A stretch of DNA of 64,000 bases. Origin: Platynereis dumerilii (taxonomy: Eukaryota > Annelida > Polychaeta > Phyllodocida > Nereididae). Positions 45,902 through 57,700 of this stretch are shown here, piece after piece. The notes below the pieces were generated by a model. The model saw only the letters and a list, made by a program, of their open reading frames with translations, ran no database searches and was not told the origin of the DNA. Position numbers and translations under genes: made by a program. The stretch lies in assembly GCA_026936325.1 (NCBI GenBank), contig JAPTHN010000008.1, forward strand, positions 52,741,706-52,805,705, in the 5' to 3' direction. Position 1 is the stretch's first letter; the number at the start of each line of letters is the position of its first letter.

Positions 45902-46885
45902 ATGTCTCCGAGTTATGAGGATGGCTACGAGTACAATTATCACAACCCAATTACCCCTGACTACTACGAATATGTTGAACCAGAACCGAAAACACCAGGG
46001 GGCATTACATTCGTGAGCCTTGTCTTCAATGTATACCTCCTGCTCCCTCTGGTGGTCATTTTCAACCTGATCCTCTTCATCAAGATTGCTCGAACTAAGA
46101 AGATCAGAAGTGAACCCTGGAGATGGCTGATTGCAAACACCTCCCTCTGCATGATAATCACAGCTGTTTTGGGATGGAACTCAAGCCTGACCGCTCTGTA
46201 CCTGGTGCCATCTCTGATGTCCAGTCCAGTCTGTTACTTCTTCGAGTTTGTCAACAAGATATCATGGCACATGCTGATGGTTTCATTCACTCTTGTCATA
46301 ACTGAGAGATTTCATGCACTGCGCATGGGAGTGGAAGACGGTGGAAGTTTTAGCAAGAAACAAGTTCTTCTTTGCCTCGTTCCTTTCTGGCTGATCTTCA
46401 CCTTGAAAACATTGCTGCCACCTGTGACTGCCATATTCCTTAACGAAGATTCCATGTTTTTTGAAAATCCAGATGGGCGATGTTTCTTGCGCTTCCAGTA
46501 TGAGCCTGTGGCTAGTTTTATCATTTGGCTTTGGTCTTTTCCGACCGCCATTGTTGTTTTCATTGGCACTATTGTGTTGAGGAGTCGCAAGACAACCACC
46601 GATTCAATGAAGCAGTCAATTGTCAACCCCACCCTGGCTCTTTCGTGCATTATCTTCTTTTGCATGTCACTACCCAACGGCCTGATCATGAGCGCCTCCT
46701 TATTTCCGCTGACAACTCACTATGTGGGAGTTGGGGTATTCTATGTGATAAATGCTCTTTCTTTTATAAATAACATTATCTTTCCAATAGTCTGGCTTGC
46801 TACATGGTCACGCAATGGCGACATCTCCCTCAAATGCTGCGGAGGAGACAATGAGGAACGCAAAAGACTGCTTGGTCAAAACTAG
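45902..46885 (+). CDS. Divergent 7TM receptor 3 (intact)
   Basis: 327 residues in one exon; the ATG immediately follows the 3' splice site (TTTTGCAG|ATG). An upstream TTG only seems to lengthen the frame. The N-terminus (residues 1-33) is acidic with about seven Tyr (YEDGYEYNY, DYYEYVEPEP). Helices lie at about 36-62, 74-94, 108-135, 153-175, 203-228, 243-270 and 280-303. TM3 ends VITERFHALRMG (TER for DRY), TM6 lacks CWxP, TM7 reads INNIIFPIVWLATW. Cys in SSPVCYFF and DGRCFLRF could form the extracellular disulfide. The C-tail has a Cys pair (KCCGG) that could be palmitoylated and ends ERKRLLGQN. About 650 bp of 3' flank is shared with receptor 2; AATAAA at about 47088. Ligand and G protein unknown; class A is likely but distant. 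Confidence 0.87.
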   Translation: MSPSYEDGYEYNYHNPITPDYYEYVEPEPKTPGGITFVSLVFNVYLLLPLVVIFNLILFIKIARTKKIRSEPWRWLIANTSLCMIITAVLGWNSSLTALYLVPSLMSSPVCYFFEFVNKISWHMLMVSFTLVITERFHALRMGVEDGGSFSKKQVLLCLVPFWLIFTLKTLLPPVTAIFLNEDSMFFENPDGRCFLRFQYEPVASFIIWLWSFPTAIVVFIGTIVLRSRKTTTDSMKQSIVNPTLALSCIIFFCMSLPNGLIMSASLFPLTTHYVGVGVFYVINALSFINNIIFPIVWLATWSRNGDISLKCCGGDNEERKRLLGQN

Positions 46886-47683
46886 AGGTCTCGTAAAAAA
46901 AGTCAGACCTGGAATTCAGTCAGAAAAAAGTGAGATTTTGGTTTGGACAGTTGGTAACGATTTTATATTTAACCATGTGACGAGTTGTAATTCTTCAACC
47001 AGCACAAAATATTATATTAATCAGTTTAGAGCCTCTTTATAAATGAACAATCAAACAAACTAATGTTCAATCTCAATTGTCATTTTAATAAATCGTTGAT
47101 TTAGCCTTTAGAATTGTCTTCTTTTCTAAGCTACAAAACACCAGACATCACTTAATATTATACAAAGGTTTATCAGCCTAAATTATTCCAGATTCCTGGC
47201 ATCTAGAGGTCTTTATTCTTAACTGATTGCAGATCAATTATGTCACATTTGATATTTTTTCAAGCTCAGAAACTGAGGTGACGTTTTGCTTAAGATTCTG
47301 ATGATTAACTCCCATTAACTTGCATTGATTAGACCTTCTGAGATAGTCTTAAGAGTTAAGCCCATCTATGAATGTTTCAGGACCTTCTGAGCATTAAGAG
47401 AAACAAAAAATTAAATAAACCAAACCACCATTGATTGTGTCCTGACACCAAAACCAGATTATTATCGTTTTCATAGCTGTGTGTTTTTCAAATTTTTGCT
47501 TTGCTTTATCTCAAAACCAATTCAGTTGCATAGCTTTGTATATTACAAGCACATATTTCAAGAAACTGACTAAATTCATTGACATTGTTTAGCTTGTTTG
47601 GCTTTTATACCAGCACCAGTTGGTTGATAGATGCTTCAATCAACCATAACTGAATCAGACAGATTATCCTCAAAGGACAGTAT
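46886..47683. other. 3' UTR and flank of receptor 3
   Basis: Contains an AATAAA signal at about 47088 and blocks shared with the receptor 2 flank; nothing else recognised. Confidence 0.5.
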
Positions 47684-48722
47684 GGTACCATTCAGAATTT
47701 ATGACAGGGGGGGGGGTGGGAGTTTTGCCAGAACTTCCCATCAAAATTTGATATCCCCCTTGAATTTTCTGCGGACTTTTAGTACCCCACTCTTATTTTT
47801 CATGCATATATATATATAACTCCAACAACAAGAATCGATGCAAGTTTTCTTCACCTTGGCAGAAAGATCTTGATACACAGTCACAGCAGTACCATATATA
47901 AACATATATAAAAATTGTCCTAATCTGCTGAACCAACTGTTCTACTCAATATGAATTCAGAAATAAGTGCAGGAGTATGAATATGGTGTTTAATAAACAC
48001 TGTTTATCTGCTGTCAGTAATGAAGATGGAAGCATTTGACTTGCAAAACGCAGTTAAAAACAGTATGAAATCCAATAAAAATAAAAGTTTTTTTCGATAT
48101 AGCTCCAAAACTGTTGGAGTTAGGCCTATAATATAAATGAAATTTTAATATAAACATGACCATTAACGTCTTTATTTCATGTCTCTATCTCAAACGGTTC
48201 CTGAGATATTGCATATTTCTGATTTTTACAATATTTGGAAAAGGGTAATTTTAGAATGGCCCAGGGGCCTGGGTTTTTTTCATCAGATTTTGATGAAATT
48301 AGACTTTTTGTATTAGTAAGAACTTACTTCCCCCAAAAAAGCATGAGGACCTTGACATTTTAAAAAATTTTGCAGAAGTGACAGGCCTAATATATACTGT
48401 TATACTTGTGCGGGGGGAGGGGGGTTGGTCTAGTTGTAGCGTACTGGACTGCCAATCGCTGGGTCCAGGGTTCGAATCCAGCTCTTGCCGGGTCACCTGG
48501 GTCTATGATGGATGGCTGTTTCAATCATCCTTCGCCTCATTGCTGTGTCCTCCCCCTGTCCTAATTAGCCTACCAAGTGCATGAATACAGGACCTAAAGC
48601 CCCAATCATCCATTCATCCGTTATACTAGTGCATTTGGACCCCCTTTGAAACATGTCTGAAAATTTGGTGCCCCCTCAGACAAACTCCCACCTTCCCTAG
48701 CCATAAATTCTGAATGGTCCCT
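47684..48722. mobile_element. MITE with GGNACCATTCAGAATTTATG ends
   Basis: GGTACCATTCAGAATTTATG at the left is inverted at the right (CATAAATTCTGAATGGTCCC); both continue into TGGGAGTTT. The interior contains an inserted SINE. Target duplication not clear. Confidence 0.6.
48417..48605 (+). repeat. tRNA-derived SINE, second family
   Basis: The head GGTTGGTCTAGTTGTAGCGT and the B box GGGTTCGAATCC are tRNA-like. The body has TTAGCCTACCAAGTGCATGA and GACCTAAAGCCCC. Tails of the same family occur at 34369 and, inverted, at 55866. Confidence 0.8.
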
Positions 48723-49862
48723 TACCATGACTGACAATGAATTTCTGGAAGTTATTTGAAATTGTGATAACTAGTGTCTTGTGAAAAACAATAACACACT
48801 TTGTTTGCAAAACATTGAGACTCTTCTGGTGAGGTGCAACACTCAGCTTAGACAGAAGTTGTTTGTTGTGGTTGTACAAAAAAAACATTGCCTGGCAGTT
48901 TTAGATTCCTTTGTCAAGAACTGTGATGTCAAACTCTAAACTGGTATGTCACAGGTTGAAGATTAGACCAATCACATTCACCGGATACCCTCTGATGTCA
49001 CGATTTTCAGAAAAACACAAGCTATGAAAACGATAATAACCAAAATTCGGCACCATTTTGAAACAAGGTTCCATGTCTTGACTGTGCTTTTTGGAAAATG
49101 GCCATCCTGATTCTACATGAGTTAAGCATAATTCTGGAATTCGCCAGGGGCTGAAGTCAAACAAGAATCAGGATGTGTCCGGATGTGGACTTGACAGGGC
49201 CGACGTTCTTCAAAGTTCTAGTCAAATTTGTTCCTATGCCTTGTTGCTTTGTGTTGCAATGTTCTGGTTTTTCTGCATGTTTGGGATTAGTATTGTTTGC
49301 TTTATAATCGCTTTGAACATATTTACTATTTTGCTCTTTCAATTCGATTATTATTCACCAATTTACAAAAATAATAAAGGCTGCAATATATTTTGGTTTG
49401 AATTCCTGTGGGTTGATTTGCATTATCTCTATATGCTGGTGAATTATGACAAAAATCGATTTGGCTAAATAATTTACTTCTTATGCTAAAAACTAAATTT
49501 CAGACACGTATTCACCCTATGCAAAGAAACTAGTTTGTGACTTAAGACAATCTTTCGCTAATTAAATTTTTTACAATACAAGAGAGTGTGTACACATGGT
49601 TCTGTAAAGAGTACCACTTACACGTCTAGGGCTTTATCAAATTGAGCCCACCGTGTCACAGTGCCCTGCTCTCCCCTTTTCAATCAATTTTAGTCCGACA
49701 ATTTGTTTCACAATTGTGTAAAGACAGCAGAAATGAAAAAATATTTCTAGGACAAGGTAACTAACCACCAGAATCCTCTACATCACTTGAAAATATAATC
49801 TTGCACGTGCAGAGAAATGTCAACAGATATCAAAAAGATAAGAAATACAAATAGACTTCTGA
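48723..49862. other. Intergenic / UGT upstream region
   Basis: No coding exon recognised. The hydrophobic ORF 49175-49468 has no family and overlaps others; the UGT first exon must start in or near the right part of this interval. Confidence 0.4.
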
Positions 49863-49940
49863 ACAAACTTTGTGATCTTAGTGCAAAATATTTCTTCACT
49901 CAGTGTTACGTGTATTTCACAACTGCACTCAAGAAAGACA

Positions 49941-52055
49941 ATGGTAAGTCAATTTTTCTTGTAAGTTTTACTGTAACTAAAATTATGTTTATTGAGGGAA
50001 AGAATCTGTGCTTCCAAAAACGAAATTTTAAATGGAAATTTAGTATCACAATGATCTACCAATAATTCCTTTTCACCATAAGTGTCAACCGTTGTCTGAT
50101 TTATAGTAGAAGAATGACAAGTACTTACATTTTGCTGCCAGTGTATACATCAATGACCTCACAAAAAGTCCTATCCATTGCATTGAAATTGACTGTCAAT
50201 TTGTCATTGGGCAACTTGTGACCTCATTGTTGAGTGGTATAACTTGGTCCTTGACTCTGGTAAATAACATAGGAAGTATAGGATATGACCTCACTGGCCG
50301 CTCACATGTCATAGAATTTAACATGGCAGGTATAGGGCTATGACCTCACAAGGAACATTTCAGTCCAATTCTGTAAGCACTCGTTTTTCATCTACTGTAA
50401 TATTCTGAATGTAGCTAAAATGATAAAACTTCTAGGCTGAAAGGTATAATAATAATTTTAGATTTAAATCTTTGTTTCCTTCCTTTCAGGCGCAACTGAC
50501 TTACATTGTAAGCATCATTGCACTGGTGTCCATTTTGGCCGGAAATGGCGAGCCGTACAAAATCCTCATTGCGCCATACTTCTCAGGCTTCAATTCTCGA
50601 TTGCTAAACATGCAGAAAATGGCCGACATGCTCGCACAAGATAGCCACCAGGTGGACGTGATAATGAACAACAAGGTTAAAGATCACATAATTGCCAAAC
50701 ACGCAGGAGTAATCAGCTTTACTGTACTAGGAGACGCTGAAGGAGTTACAGGCTTAAGTATAGAAGATTTAAACATGAGTGGATTATCATTCTTTGCAGC
50801 ACTAGACAAAATGATTGAAATGCAAGTCTCATTCTGCGAAGGTCTGTTCGGTGATGATGTCATCATGGATTCAATCCGAAACACAAGCTATGACTTGATT
50901 ATTGGTGATGTATTCTCACTATGCACTGCTCCATTGTCCAGTCATTTAAACGTCACTACCATCTTTTATCAAAATTATGGATTTTTCTGTGAGAGTACCT
51001 CCTTCTACCCAATCTTTCCCTCTTTCACGTGTCATGCCCCCGGAACATTTTGCAACAGTGATGACATGACATTTCTTGAAAGAGTTCTCAACACAGTCTT
51101 TGTTGTTCTACAGAATTATTACTTAATTCCTGCATTCATTCCAACATTGGAAAAGATAGCACAAAATACTGGGATCGATTTGAAAATTCCAATGGAGAGA
51201 ATTTACGAAGAGAAAATAATATTAATCAACGCTGATTATGTCCTGGATACCCCTCGACCAACTATGCCTCACGTTTTCATGACTTCAGGTCTATTTCACA
51301 AAAAGCCAGCACCACTGAGTGATGAGTTTCAACGGATAATAGATGCATCCTACCCCCACGGTGTTGTATTGATGAGTTTCGGTACGTTAGTGCCCAAATT
51401 TGATGAAAAAACTGCTGAAAAGTTTGCAAAAGTCCTTGGGCAATTAAAGCAACAAGTAATATGGAGATATACAGGAGAAAAGCCTAAAGGTTTGGAGAAC
51501 AATACTCATTTAACTGAATGGTTTCCTCAAAATGATCTTCTCGCAAACCCGGCAACTATGCTCTTCATCACTCATTGTGGAATTTCAAGCACCTTTGAGA
51601 GCGCTTACAATGGTGTCCCGGTAGTCGCCATGCCTTTGTTTGTTGACCAAACTTACAATGCAAAGAAGCTGACTGACCGTGCAAGGATGGGAATATTGCT
51701 AGATTATTATACTGTCACTGAAGAAGAATTTAAGGCAGGGATTGATGAAGTTTTGACCAATCCCATGTACAAAAATAATGCTAAATTGACTTCGCTAACT
51801 GTATCTGATCAACTTGTTCCTCCGATCCAGAAATTCCGACACCTCGTTAACTTCACCATCAAGACTGGAGGAGCCAAGCATCTGTTTCATCCGTATGCCA
51901 CCAGAATGAGTTGGTTCACTTACTTCAGTCTTGACGTTCTCTCCTTTCTATTGCTTATTATGATATTTGTATTTTCAATATTGTTCCTTACGCCTTGGAA
52001 ATTATACCAATGTTGCTGTGCATCCAAAAAAGTCACTAAGGTAAAAAGGCAATAA
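49941..52055 (+). CDS. UDP-glucuronosyltransferase (UGT), two coding exons
   Basis: Exon 2 (50490-52055) starts at a strong acceptor (TTCCTTTCAG) in phase 0; the frame upstream of it has only a TTG. Exon 1 ends at 49943 with ATG|GTAAGT, so joining gives MAQLTYIVSIIALVSILAG, a clean signal peptide. The first in-frame upstream stop is at 49860 with no other ATG, which supports this start. The 522-residue protein has the usual UGT length. The nucleotide-sugar half carries the signature: WFPQNDLLANP, FITHCGISSTFESAYNGVP and MPLFVDQTYNAKK. The catalytic-dyad Asp is in LIIGDVFSLC. Where most UGTs have the catalytic His (S-H), this reads FNSRLLNM, so His looks replaced. A C-terminal transmembrane helix (about 490-510) is followed by KKVTKVKRQ, whose KVKRQ end fits a KxKxx ER-retrieval signal. 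Type I ER membrane enzyme transferring sugar from UDP-sugars to lipophilic acceptors. AATAAA at about 52302 and 52333. Confidence 0.92.
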
Positions 52056-52559
52056 AAACTTCTTACAACCAACTGAAATATCATTAATATATCCAAATTA
52101 ATACGTCAAGCCTGCCGAATAGATGTGAAATATATCTCAATGACACAATTTACACATGTAGATCTATCACTTATAACTGAAAAAAATAATAGAATTTATA
52201 ATGGTCTCTGCACTCTGTGTCATTTCAAAATCTTATTTGCTGTCCGTCTTTTCCAATCTCCTTTAAAGTCAACCCATTTTACAGTTATCAACTAATCAAT
52301 AATAAACACTCCATGAACCACAACACTTTAGAATAAAAAGCTAAAATCTGTTCTTTGTATTATCTATTTTGATAAAGGTGTATTAAAATGTAAAGCTTGT
52401 CTTTCAGTTTAATATTTTCCTTATCTTATTTCATTGTCAATATTAACTTTTACGCTATTTATAAATGGACTTATTGATAAATGGCTAGTGTCAATTACTG
52501 TAATGTTTTCAAAAGTGGCAGAGAAAGAGCACTATTTGCTCTATTAAATTGGAGATGTC
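52056..52559. other. UGT 3' UTR and flank
   Basis: Two AATAAA signals (about 52302 and 52333); nothing else recognised. Confidence 0.5.
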
Positions 52560-52880
52560 ATTTTGAAACAAGTAGACTACCATTCTCACCTTGGTTATCT
52601 CTATTTGACAAAACATACATGTATCCTGAGTATCATTGCTAAGGCAAATTTTAATAAGCTTTTGGGTTTGTTAAAGCAATGTCATTTGAAAAGTGCTACT
52701 TCGATTTTGTCAGCCCACTTCTTGAATATGGTGATACATTGTTTGACAGTTGGAGGCAGCAAGAACAGCGAGTGTCACGAAGAGATATACTTTTCACAAA
52801 GCTCTTTTTAATGAATGGGTATATTAAAGTTCTACACAAACTCAATAAGGACATCATCTCTCATAGATTATGGCCTCAGT
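52560..52880 (+). mobile_element. LINE RT remnant
   Basis: Two overlapping frames show VDYHSHLGYLYLTKH, SIIAKANFNKLLGLLKQC and FVSPLLEYGDTLFDSW, matching the post-catalytic segment of non-LTR reverse transcriptases (HLG...W..HI, AN..LGLL, F..PLLEYGD..W). Frame changes separate the blocks. Only about 320 bp remain. Confidence 0.72.
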
Positions 52881-53358
52881 ACTTGATTCTGGTTGTCAAT
52901 TTTCTTTCTCCAATTCACTTTTATGGTGCAAGAGGAACAAGTTGGACAACCATCAGTAGTCCAGGGCAGGTGGGAGCACAGGGGGATTCTGAACAAATTT
53001 CCACTGTTATACTATATTCACAGCGAGCCTGAACAAACTTTAGGTTTAAAAAAATTGACCAAGAAAACGCTTAGCGCAGTGATATAGAGGAAGATCAGAT
53101 GAACATTTTGATGTGTCAAACCAAAAAATCTGTTGGGAATTTTTTCAGATATTGAAATTTTAAATGTTTTGTTTATCACAGCCTATTGTTAGCATGGAAT
53201 ATCCATCAAAAAGTGACCAAAATTTCCTATTTTATCTGTTAGGTAAAATCTAAGATATTCAGAAGTAGAAATAAGCAGTCATTGTAATATTCAGCCAGAC
53301 TTACGCAGTGTGACAAATCTAGAACAGAAAACATTTCTGAGAAAATGTATAAAAATAT
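52881..53358. other. Intergenic
   Basis: No feature recognised. Confidence 0.4.
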
Positions 53359-53677
53359 GGGTGGCCAAGTGGCTGAGGTGCCCGCCTGCTCCGCTGAAGG
53401 TCTTTGCTTGAATGGGTTCGAACCCCAGCAGGGGAACCCAAAATTTTCAGTGTGCCTTCATGAGCAAAAGTCCAGCTGGATGTCGTTCGGATGAGACGTT
53501 AAATTGGCGGCCCTCTGTATCAGTGTCTGTGCTGGGCCAGTAAAAGATCCCTCACATGGGGTAAATGTGTAACATGTTGAGGACTCCCTTTCTCTCTACC
53601 ATCTCATCAATTAACCCTCGTGAGCACCCAGAATTGGGCTTAGAGGGCTGCACTTACCATATCTATCTATCTATCTT
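53359..53677 (+). repeat. tRNA-derived SINE, copy 2
   Basis: Near-identical to 37425-37748: GGGTGGCCAAGTGGCTGAGG head, GGGTTCGAACCCC B box, same body and (TATC)n tail. Confidence 0.88.
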
Positions 53678-54783
53678 ATTTGCCAGCAGAATTCTGCAGT
53701 TTTTTTTTTCAACTGCAGAACTCTTCAGTTTTTTTTGGAAACTGCTGAATTCTGCAATTTTTTTAATAATTTAAAAATAGAATCAACGGTTTTTTAAAAT
53801 CATGACTGTTTTGTCATGTTATTTTTTTCTTCAGATACATAATATATAGGGATTGAAGTCAAAACGGCAGACAAGTTCTTTCCTGTTTTGGTTACATATT
53901 GTGTTTATTACATCAATAAAAGTCCATATGTGACGTGACATATCCATGTGAGAGCAGTGGGGAATTCAGTCATTCAGACAGCTATAGCTTAGGGGACACG
54001 GATGTCATTTCAGCTTCTCACTGACCATGTGGGTATGATTTTGGCATTCGAGGGCCCGCGTCGCTCCACTCCATATTCTATTCAAAACTAGAAAACCCGT
54101 TGCAAGCAGGTATTTGAGCCATTTAAGGTAGGATGTGTGTACCTGAACATGCCAGTGAAGGAGGACATGGTGGTCCAAATTGATAAGTGTAAATGGACAT
54201 TAATATCAAAGAGTGCGCAAAAAATGCAAATATAAAGGTGACAGATACATATGTGTGTTGTTGATACAAAATGTGAGATTTGGCTTGGAAAACAAATGTT
54301 CTTTGTATTTATGAGTCATATTGTGGTGGCAGCACTTGCCAGTGTGCCTGGCCCCTGCTGCCACCTGGATAGCCTAAGAGAAAGCATATGACCCAGTTCT
54401 GCACATTGATCAAAAGTTGAAGGGAAAGGTGTCAAATGAAGGTGTATTTTAAAGAAGGTAGGAATTGTTTGAGTACAGGTACTATTGCAAAACAAAGTAA
54501 ATGTCAGTGCTGTGGCACATGCAACGTTTGATGATTGTGATGAGAATAGGGACGAAGTTATGCTTGAGACATGGAGCCAAGAGAGTTAGCACTTTTATGT
54601 TTGTATGTTTGGATGTTATTTTCATCTCAATGTTCTGGGGGGGGGGGGAGGGCTCTCTGGATCCACCGCTGGACAGTACAATGTCACTGCCTAATTGACA
54701 GCATTCGACTTGTCCTTGGCTCAGTGCACAGCATGCAATACATTGTCATATTTAGGAGATGATGAGTTGCTGGATTAATCAGA
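53678..54783. other. 3' flank of the RPTP gene
   Basis: A TTTATT at about 53903 is an AATAAA on the minus strand and could end the phosphatase transcript. Poly-G run at about 54639. No other gene recognised. Confidence 0.45.
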
Positions 54784-57700
54784 TCATTCCTTTCTCTGGG
54801 GAATCCCGGGAGCATGTCTCCACTTCAAGGAAAGTTGCGCCACTTGGAACAGCAGGTTATACTGCCACTGCAATGAAATAACATGTGGGAAAATTAACTG
54901 CCAGGAAATAGCACAATTAAGGGATACCATTATGCTACAGATCTGAAGCATAATATTACCCTGCCAATGAGATCGATAGTAAATGATATGTAACTTCTTC
55001 TTTTTTCACCATTTGATTTTAAGGTGGCTTGGACCTTTTCGTCAGCAAAAAATTAATTATTTCAGGGTAACAGCTGTAGTAATTATCTATTTCGTACATA
55101 CAATGTCCATTATGTCCCCAAATATTTGTTCTTAAGTGAAGCAACGCCCAGTTAAAAAATTCTCTCACCAATCATCTATCTGAAGACTGCCTTAAAACAA
55201 TTTATTTCCCAAAAACTGAGGAAATTATTTATTTTAAAAAAAGTGCCACCTCCCAATCCCTGGAAATTAAATGGTCGCCCCCCTTACTATACATTTGGCC
55301 CAAACAGTCAACACAAGTAGCACTCAGATATCAAACTAAAACTAATTGTCACAGCATACGATAAGAGTGTGACAAACTTGTTTTGACATACTTGGCTCCA
55401 AACAAAGTTGCGTTGAACCAGTTTCAAGTTCTGAACAACGTCCATGACATCAAATACATCTTCCCAATCCATCCTGTTGAGGATTTGAAGAGAAGCGCAA
55501 AAGACGCCTGTCCACTGAGCACCATCTCTGAAATAACGTCAACGGCACATGCTAAATAAGGACTAAAAGAAGATAGACGTGCCATTTGTAACATTCGGAA
55601 GGTTTTGGTCAAAGTAAAAGTCAAAGTCGAAAGTCACAGTAATCTTTATTTTGAGTCGGATATATATACAAAAAAGAACACAAGCTGTAAGCTTTTGTAC
55701 TGACTATAAACACAATTTAAGTATAAAATAAATTAGATAAGTAACACAGGGCAAATGAAAGGCAAAAACAGACAGAAATTAAAATTATTGACACAATAAA
55801 TCATCAAGTAAAATCACAGATTAAGAGATAAAATTGAGTATCACAATGTTAAAATTTGTAATAGGAAGATTAATGGATGGAAGGATGGGGACTTCACTTC
55901 CTGTATTTAAGCACACAGCCTGCTAATTAAGGGGTCAAGTCTATTCCAAAAATATTGAAGATTTCAGTCAACTCACAAGCAGTGAACCAGAGTTCTTGTC
56001 TTCGGTAGGCGGTGCTGCCATCTTGTGCTCAGTCCATGTAAAATGCAAAACACAGCCGCGGCATTTTTTGGCAGGAGAGGACTGTTTACACACAAGTGTT
56101 GGATGACACGCTCCTGGAATAAAGAAAAAGAAAATGTACCCAGGAAATATTATAACTTAGAAATTAAATGCTACTGGTATAATAACATCAATTAAAACCT
56201 CACACTGTGGGCTACATTGCATTCCATGCTGTATCTGAAGATTGGACCTCTACATTTTCAGGTTTTGACGACAGGTTTTTATGATTGGCCATAAGATGAA
56301 ATACATTTTCAAATTGCCATTCCTTGGACATTAGAACTCACAGATGCTTTTTTTAAATAAAAATGGCAAAGATCTAACTGAGAATTCAACACATTTTGAT
56401 GAAATAAATATAATGCCAACTGGTGAATTTCAGTTCAGGACCAAGCAGTCTCAGGCTGACTCTTTAGTTATACTCAACAAAATGAATGAGGAAATGTATA
56501 TATTAAGCCATACCTTTTCAACCCCATGAGGTTTTATGGCCAAGTGTCTCTCAGTGATGTCCTTCCCTCCTCTTTGATTTTTGCAGGAAATAGTGAATTG
56601 TCCAATTTCCAAAGTTTCATCTTTGTTCAGAGGGAAATAAACCTCGTCAGCCTGGAATTAGGACGGCCTGTCATTATTAGACTCATTCAGTGATGGAAAT
56701 GGGGGGGAGCTCGGGGGAGCTGAGCTCCCTTGACCAAAAAACAGGGGGAGCTGTACCCTGCTACAGCTCCCCCAATGAGCAGTGGTGAAATTACAATTAT
56801 CATGTTACTTTTTCAGTCCTAATGGTATTTTTTTGGCCATAATTATGCTCTGGTGGAAGAATTCTTTCCCTTTTAAAAATTTGGAACGGCGAGCCGCTGC
56901 CGCATGAGCTGAGAGCTCCTCCGACTAAAATTTTCCATTTCCATCACTGGGTCACTCATTACAACATGTACAATGTATGCCTTTAAATTGGTAGTCATCA
57001 ATCAGGTTGTAAAGTCCAGGCCCTAATCAACATTTAGATGAATAAGATATAAAGGACTTATTAAAGGTATTATATATTAAATGTGTATTTTATGTCAATG
57101 TTAGTCAATTTAGTCAGATTTAGGTATTATAGATTTATTGTATCAAAGAGGTTTAATTGAACATACTGACCAGAGACCAAATAGAATATCAATTTAACAG
57201 TAAAATGCAGTTTATATAAATTAAATGGTACTTTAACATGTAGCTAAGCTTGTAGGAAGCCCCAGATGGTCTGGATATTTAAGGGCACAATTTAATCCTC
57301 CAACAAGACTTTAGTGAGCTAGAATGTATTTTAAACATAAAACTACTAGAGTAAAATGCAATAGTACTGCTGTATATTTATGCAGGGACTTTGCTTAAAG
57401 CAAGCCCTTATCTAACAGCCCACCTGTATGTATTTAGCAATTAGGGTGTCTTTGTCTTTTGAGCTCATGTGTCAATTGGGGCCACAGAAAATGCCTTGCT
57501 CTTTAGAAATGCCACTTTAATCTTTTACCCTTAAGTTAGAAATCCCTAAAATTGACACAATGTTTAGCAATTGCATTGTTAGAGATTTTAAGCTTATTGC
57601 ATTGTAAGGCCCATTGTCTGTGTGTAGCTTGGTCTCTGGAACAGTCACTGTTGTAAGATAATTTATGCAGATATGCACCAATGAACATTTTAGACAATTG

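Noticed and set aside
49175-49468. Hydrophobic ORF as a membrane protein gene
   Set aside because: No family, no splice or start support, AT-rich composition explains the hydrophobicity.
50472-50489. UGT start at 50472 (longest open frame)
   Set aside because: The codon is TTG and lies inside the polypyrimidine tract of a 3' splice site; the ATG at 49941 joined by splicing explains the signal peptide better.
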